Source of the DNA: Lichenostomus cassidix
Taxonomy: Eukaryota > Chordata > Aves > Passeriformes > Meliphagidae
Assembly: GCA_008360975.2 (NCBI GenBank)
Contig: CM039182.1
Location: 59,957,516-60,021,515, forward strand
Direction: 5' to 3'
Length of the DNA stretch: 64,000 bases
How positions within the stretch are numbered: position 1 is the first letter of the stretch; every line of letters starts with the position of its first letter. Positions 62,080 through 64,000 of the stretch are shown piece after piece. Below the pieces are notes generated by a model, which was not told the DNA's origin, did not search any database, and saw only the letters and a program-made list of their open reading frames with translations. A program made the translations under genes and the position numbers.

Positions 62080-63430
62080 CCTGTGAACTCTCCAGTCTCT
62101 TTAATATTACTGAAACACAGTGGTTGCTGATAGAAAATCAAAAGTCAATACATTAATTTTATATCTGAAGTGAAGATCTGAGTCAAACAGCGTGGTATAA
62201 GCACCATAATAAAATAACTACTGCTAGTCATTGACAAATGCTGGCTTCAAGTATTTCCTGCTATTTGTCACTCAAAACAAATGTTACACATTTTGATCAA
62301 CTGGGTTTAAAATATATCAGTAAAAGCTTAATCTGAATCAAAATAGATTTACTAATAGAGACCAGATTTCTCAAATTGAATCCATTACTGTGGATTACTG
62401 TGTGTTCTATCCTTATAAACTACACCACCTTCAAAGAAGAGAGATACCAGATCAGTACACAGGTCTGGAGTTAGCATGATCAAGAGGAAGACAAAAGGAC
62501 TTGCTCTGTTTCAGAGTCCTTGCTTAGCAAGGAGTGATATCCGAATGAGAGAGCATAAGAAATACCAGGACACTGCTCTACTGGCTCATACTGCCTGTCA
62601 ACCTCCTTCTCCACATCTCTGATGAGGAATCACCTGCAATTCTCTCCCTCTTACTCCCTTTTTTAGATTTGCTAGGTTTATAGAGAATTAAGACAAAAGC
62701 AATAATGTGAAATGGATGTTTTTCCATAAATAGATATATGCATATGTGTGTTCATGTCTAAGTATCTATAAAATTGTTCACTGTATTTACTCTGTGTGAA
62801 ACATTGGGCCAGGGATATGGGAATTACAACCCATATGTGATTGAACGGCAAATACCAAAGATGTCCTACACAAACACATGGACTCTCACATGAGAAATGA
62901 GATAGAATTAAGACAAAGGAAATTTGAGTTTCAAAAGGAAAAATAATTCTTGTTATACTTAAGTTTTAATAATTAGTTATACTCTGAGTGTCATGATTTT
63001 CTCAGGGAGGTGAGGACAGTCTTTTATATTGGGCCATTTTCAAGTCAGATGGATAGAACCTACTTTGAGAAATTACATGGCAAAGAGAATACTTTCCACT
63101 AACCTTTTTTATTATTTTAATGCATCATGAATTTTCCTCAGAAAATATATTGTATTGAACATAGTTCTTGCAGTCTTACCAGAAATAGCCACAACATGAA
63201 GATGCTTTGCATTGCTTAAGCAACCTGAAGTGAAACTTTCTGTGATAAGTCCATCTCATTCTTCCAGTGACTATCACTTTCCTGTGCTGAAAGTAAGTAA
63301 CGAAGAAGCTCAGGCTAGGCAGATCTGTCTACCTCTCAGTGCACTATGTTTCAGATAATTGCAAGAGGATTTGATAATGAATGTATTTCAAGAATTTAAC
63401 CAAAGGTGTCTAAAATTTAAACAAATCACA
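62080..63430. other. AT-rich noncoding stretch
   Basis: No gene, RNA or repeat family was recognised after the SINE. Confidence 0.6.
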
Positions 63431-63434
63431 TAAA

Positions 63435-63484
63435 TATAATATAATATAATATAATATAATATAATATAATATAATACAATATAA
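63435..63484 (+). repeat. (TATAA)10 pentanucleotide microsatellite
   Basis: Eight perfect TATAA units (63435-63474), one TACAA variant (63475-63479) and one more TATAA (63480-63484). AT-rich sequence continues to about 63510. Confidence 0.95.
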
Positions 63485-63489
63485 ATTAT

Positions 63490-64000
63490 AATTTTATTAT
63501 ATTATTTTGTTGCTAAATAGGAACTTAAAATATCTTTCCAATACAGAATTTATTAATTTTTCTTTCTCCTGTATGAGGAATATCATTAACCCTCTGCACC
63601 TGCGTGTATTTCCAATACTGAGAAATGTGCAGATTTATGAAAAGATTATTTCTTTCTAGGAAGTTACTGTATGTCTTATCACCTGAAAAAACTCTGGAAG
63701 GAGAATTTACACCCCAGAGAAGGTAGCTTCCTTGTTTAGTCTGGCAAAAGTCTGAAGAACACATGGCAATTTTAGTAGCAACACCACTCTAGAAATCTAT
63801 CAGTAATCTGTATGAATTAAACATTGCTGGTAGGTAGTAGCTACAAGTGCTTTTCAATTTGTCAGTTATTCTTGGTAGATGTACATTTTCTTTTTATAAA
63901 GAAAATATCTGAAACACAAATTGCTTTGGTGTGTAACTGTTTTGTCAAGTAAGGACTTTGTAACATAAGAAATAACAGATAATCCTTGTCATAATCTGCA
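63490..64000. other. AT-rich noncoding stretch at the window edge
   Basis: Nothing is recognised here, and no feature appears to be cut by the window end. Confidence 0.6.

Noticed and set aside
1..64000. CRISPR arrays, operons, phage or bacterial mobile elements
   Set aside because: There are no regularly spaced direct repeats and no dense coding. The composition and repeats are those of a bird genome.

Overview
The window looks like nuclear DNA from a bird, most likely a passerine. The evidence is a set of decayed CR1-type LINE pieces, an avian-type retroviral LTR without internal genes, and at 61940-62077 a short element that joins a tRNA-Ile-like head to a CR1 3' tail, the architecture described for passerine SINEs such as TguSINE1. 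Everything else fits a vertebrate gene desert or very large intron: AT-rich DNA, dispersed microsatellites, low recognisable repeat content and no long open frames. Nothing bacterial, phage-like or CRISPR-like was seen.

No protein-coding gene is recognised with confidence. The longest open frames (up to 154 codons) resemble no family I know and mostly lie in small GC-rich patches where stop codons are scarce. Four exon-like units are reported as candidates: an internal exon at 5371-5446 (+); a pair on the minus strand (13796-13859, and one from 13365 downward that carries a 40-codon open frame ending in TGA); and a 3'-terminal-exon-like unit at 61515-61873 (+), with acceptor, 101 open codons, stop and AATAAA. 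These could be parts of lncRNAs, fast-evolving genes or coincidences.

Layout: 1-9 kb is plain AT-rich DNA with one CR1 tail, a hairpin and a homeodomain-motif-rich block (8300-8760) next to a G-quadruplex motif (9013-9033). 13.2-13.9 kb holds the minus-strand exon candidates. 21-25 kb has a hairpin, a CR1 tail and the LTR. 27-31 kb has a T/G-rich tract, a long GAA repeat and a CR1 tail. 34.3-34.6 kb and 40.19-40.40 kb are the two CpG-rich islets. 36.2 kb has a compound pyrimidine repeat. 43.1-43.6 kb is the largest CR1 fragment. 52.37-52.40 kb has a CTCF-like motif beside a TATA-like box. 56.5-59.2 kb has two AT-rich, enhancer-like blocks and a (CA)16 repeat. 61.5-62.1 kb has the terminal-exon candidate followed by the SINE. 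63.4 kb has a TATAA pentamer repeat.

The working picture is a noncoding regulatory landscape: several blocks look like conserved noncoding elements by motif content, but conservation cannot be tested from one sequence.
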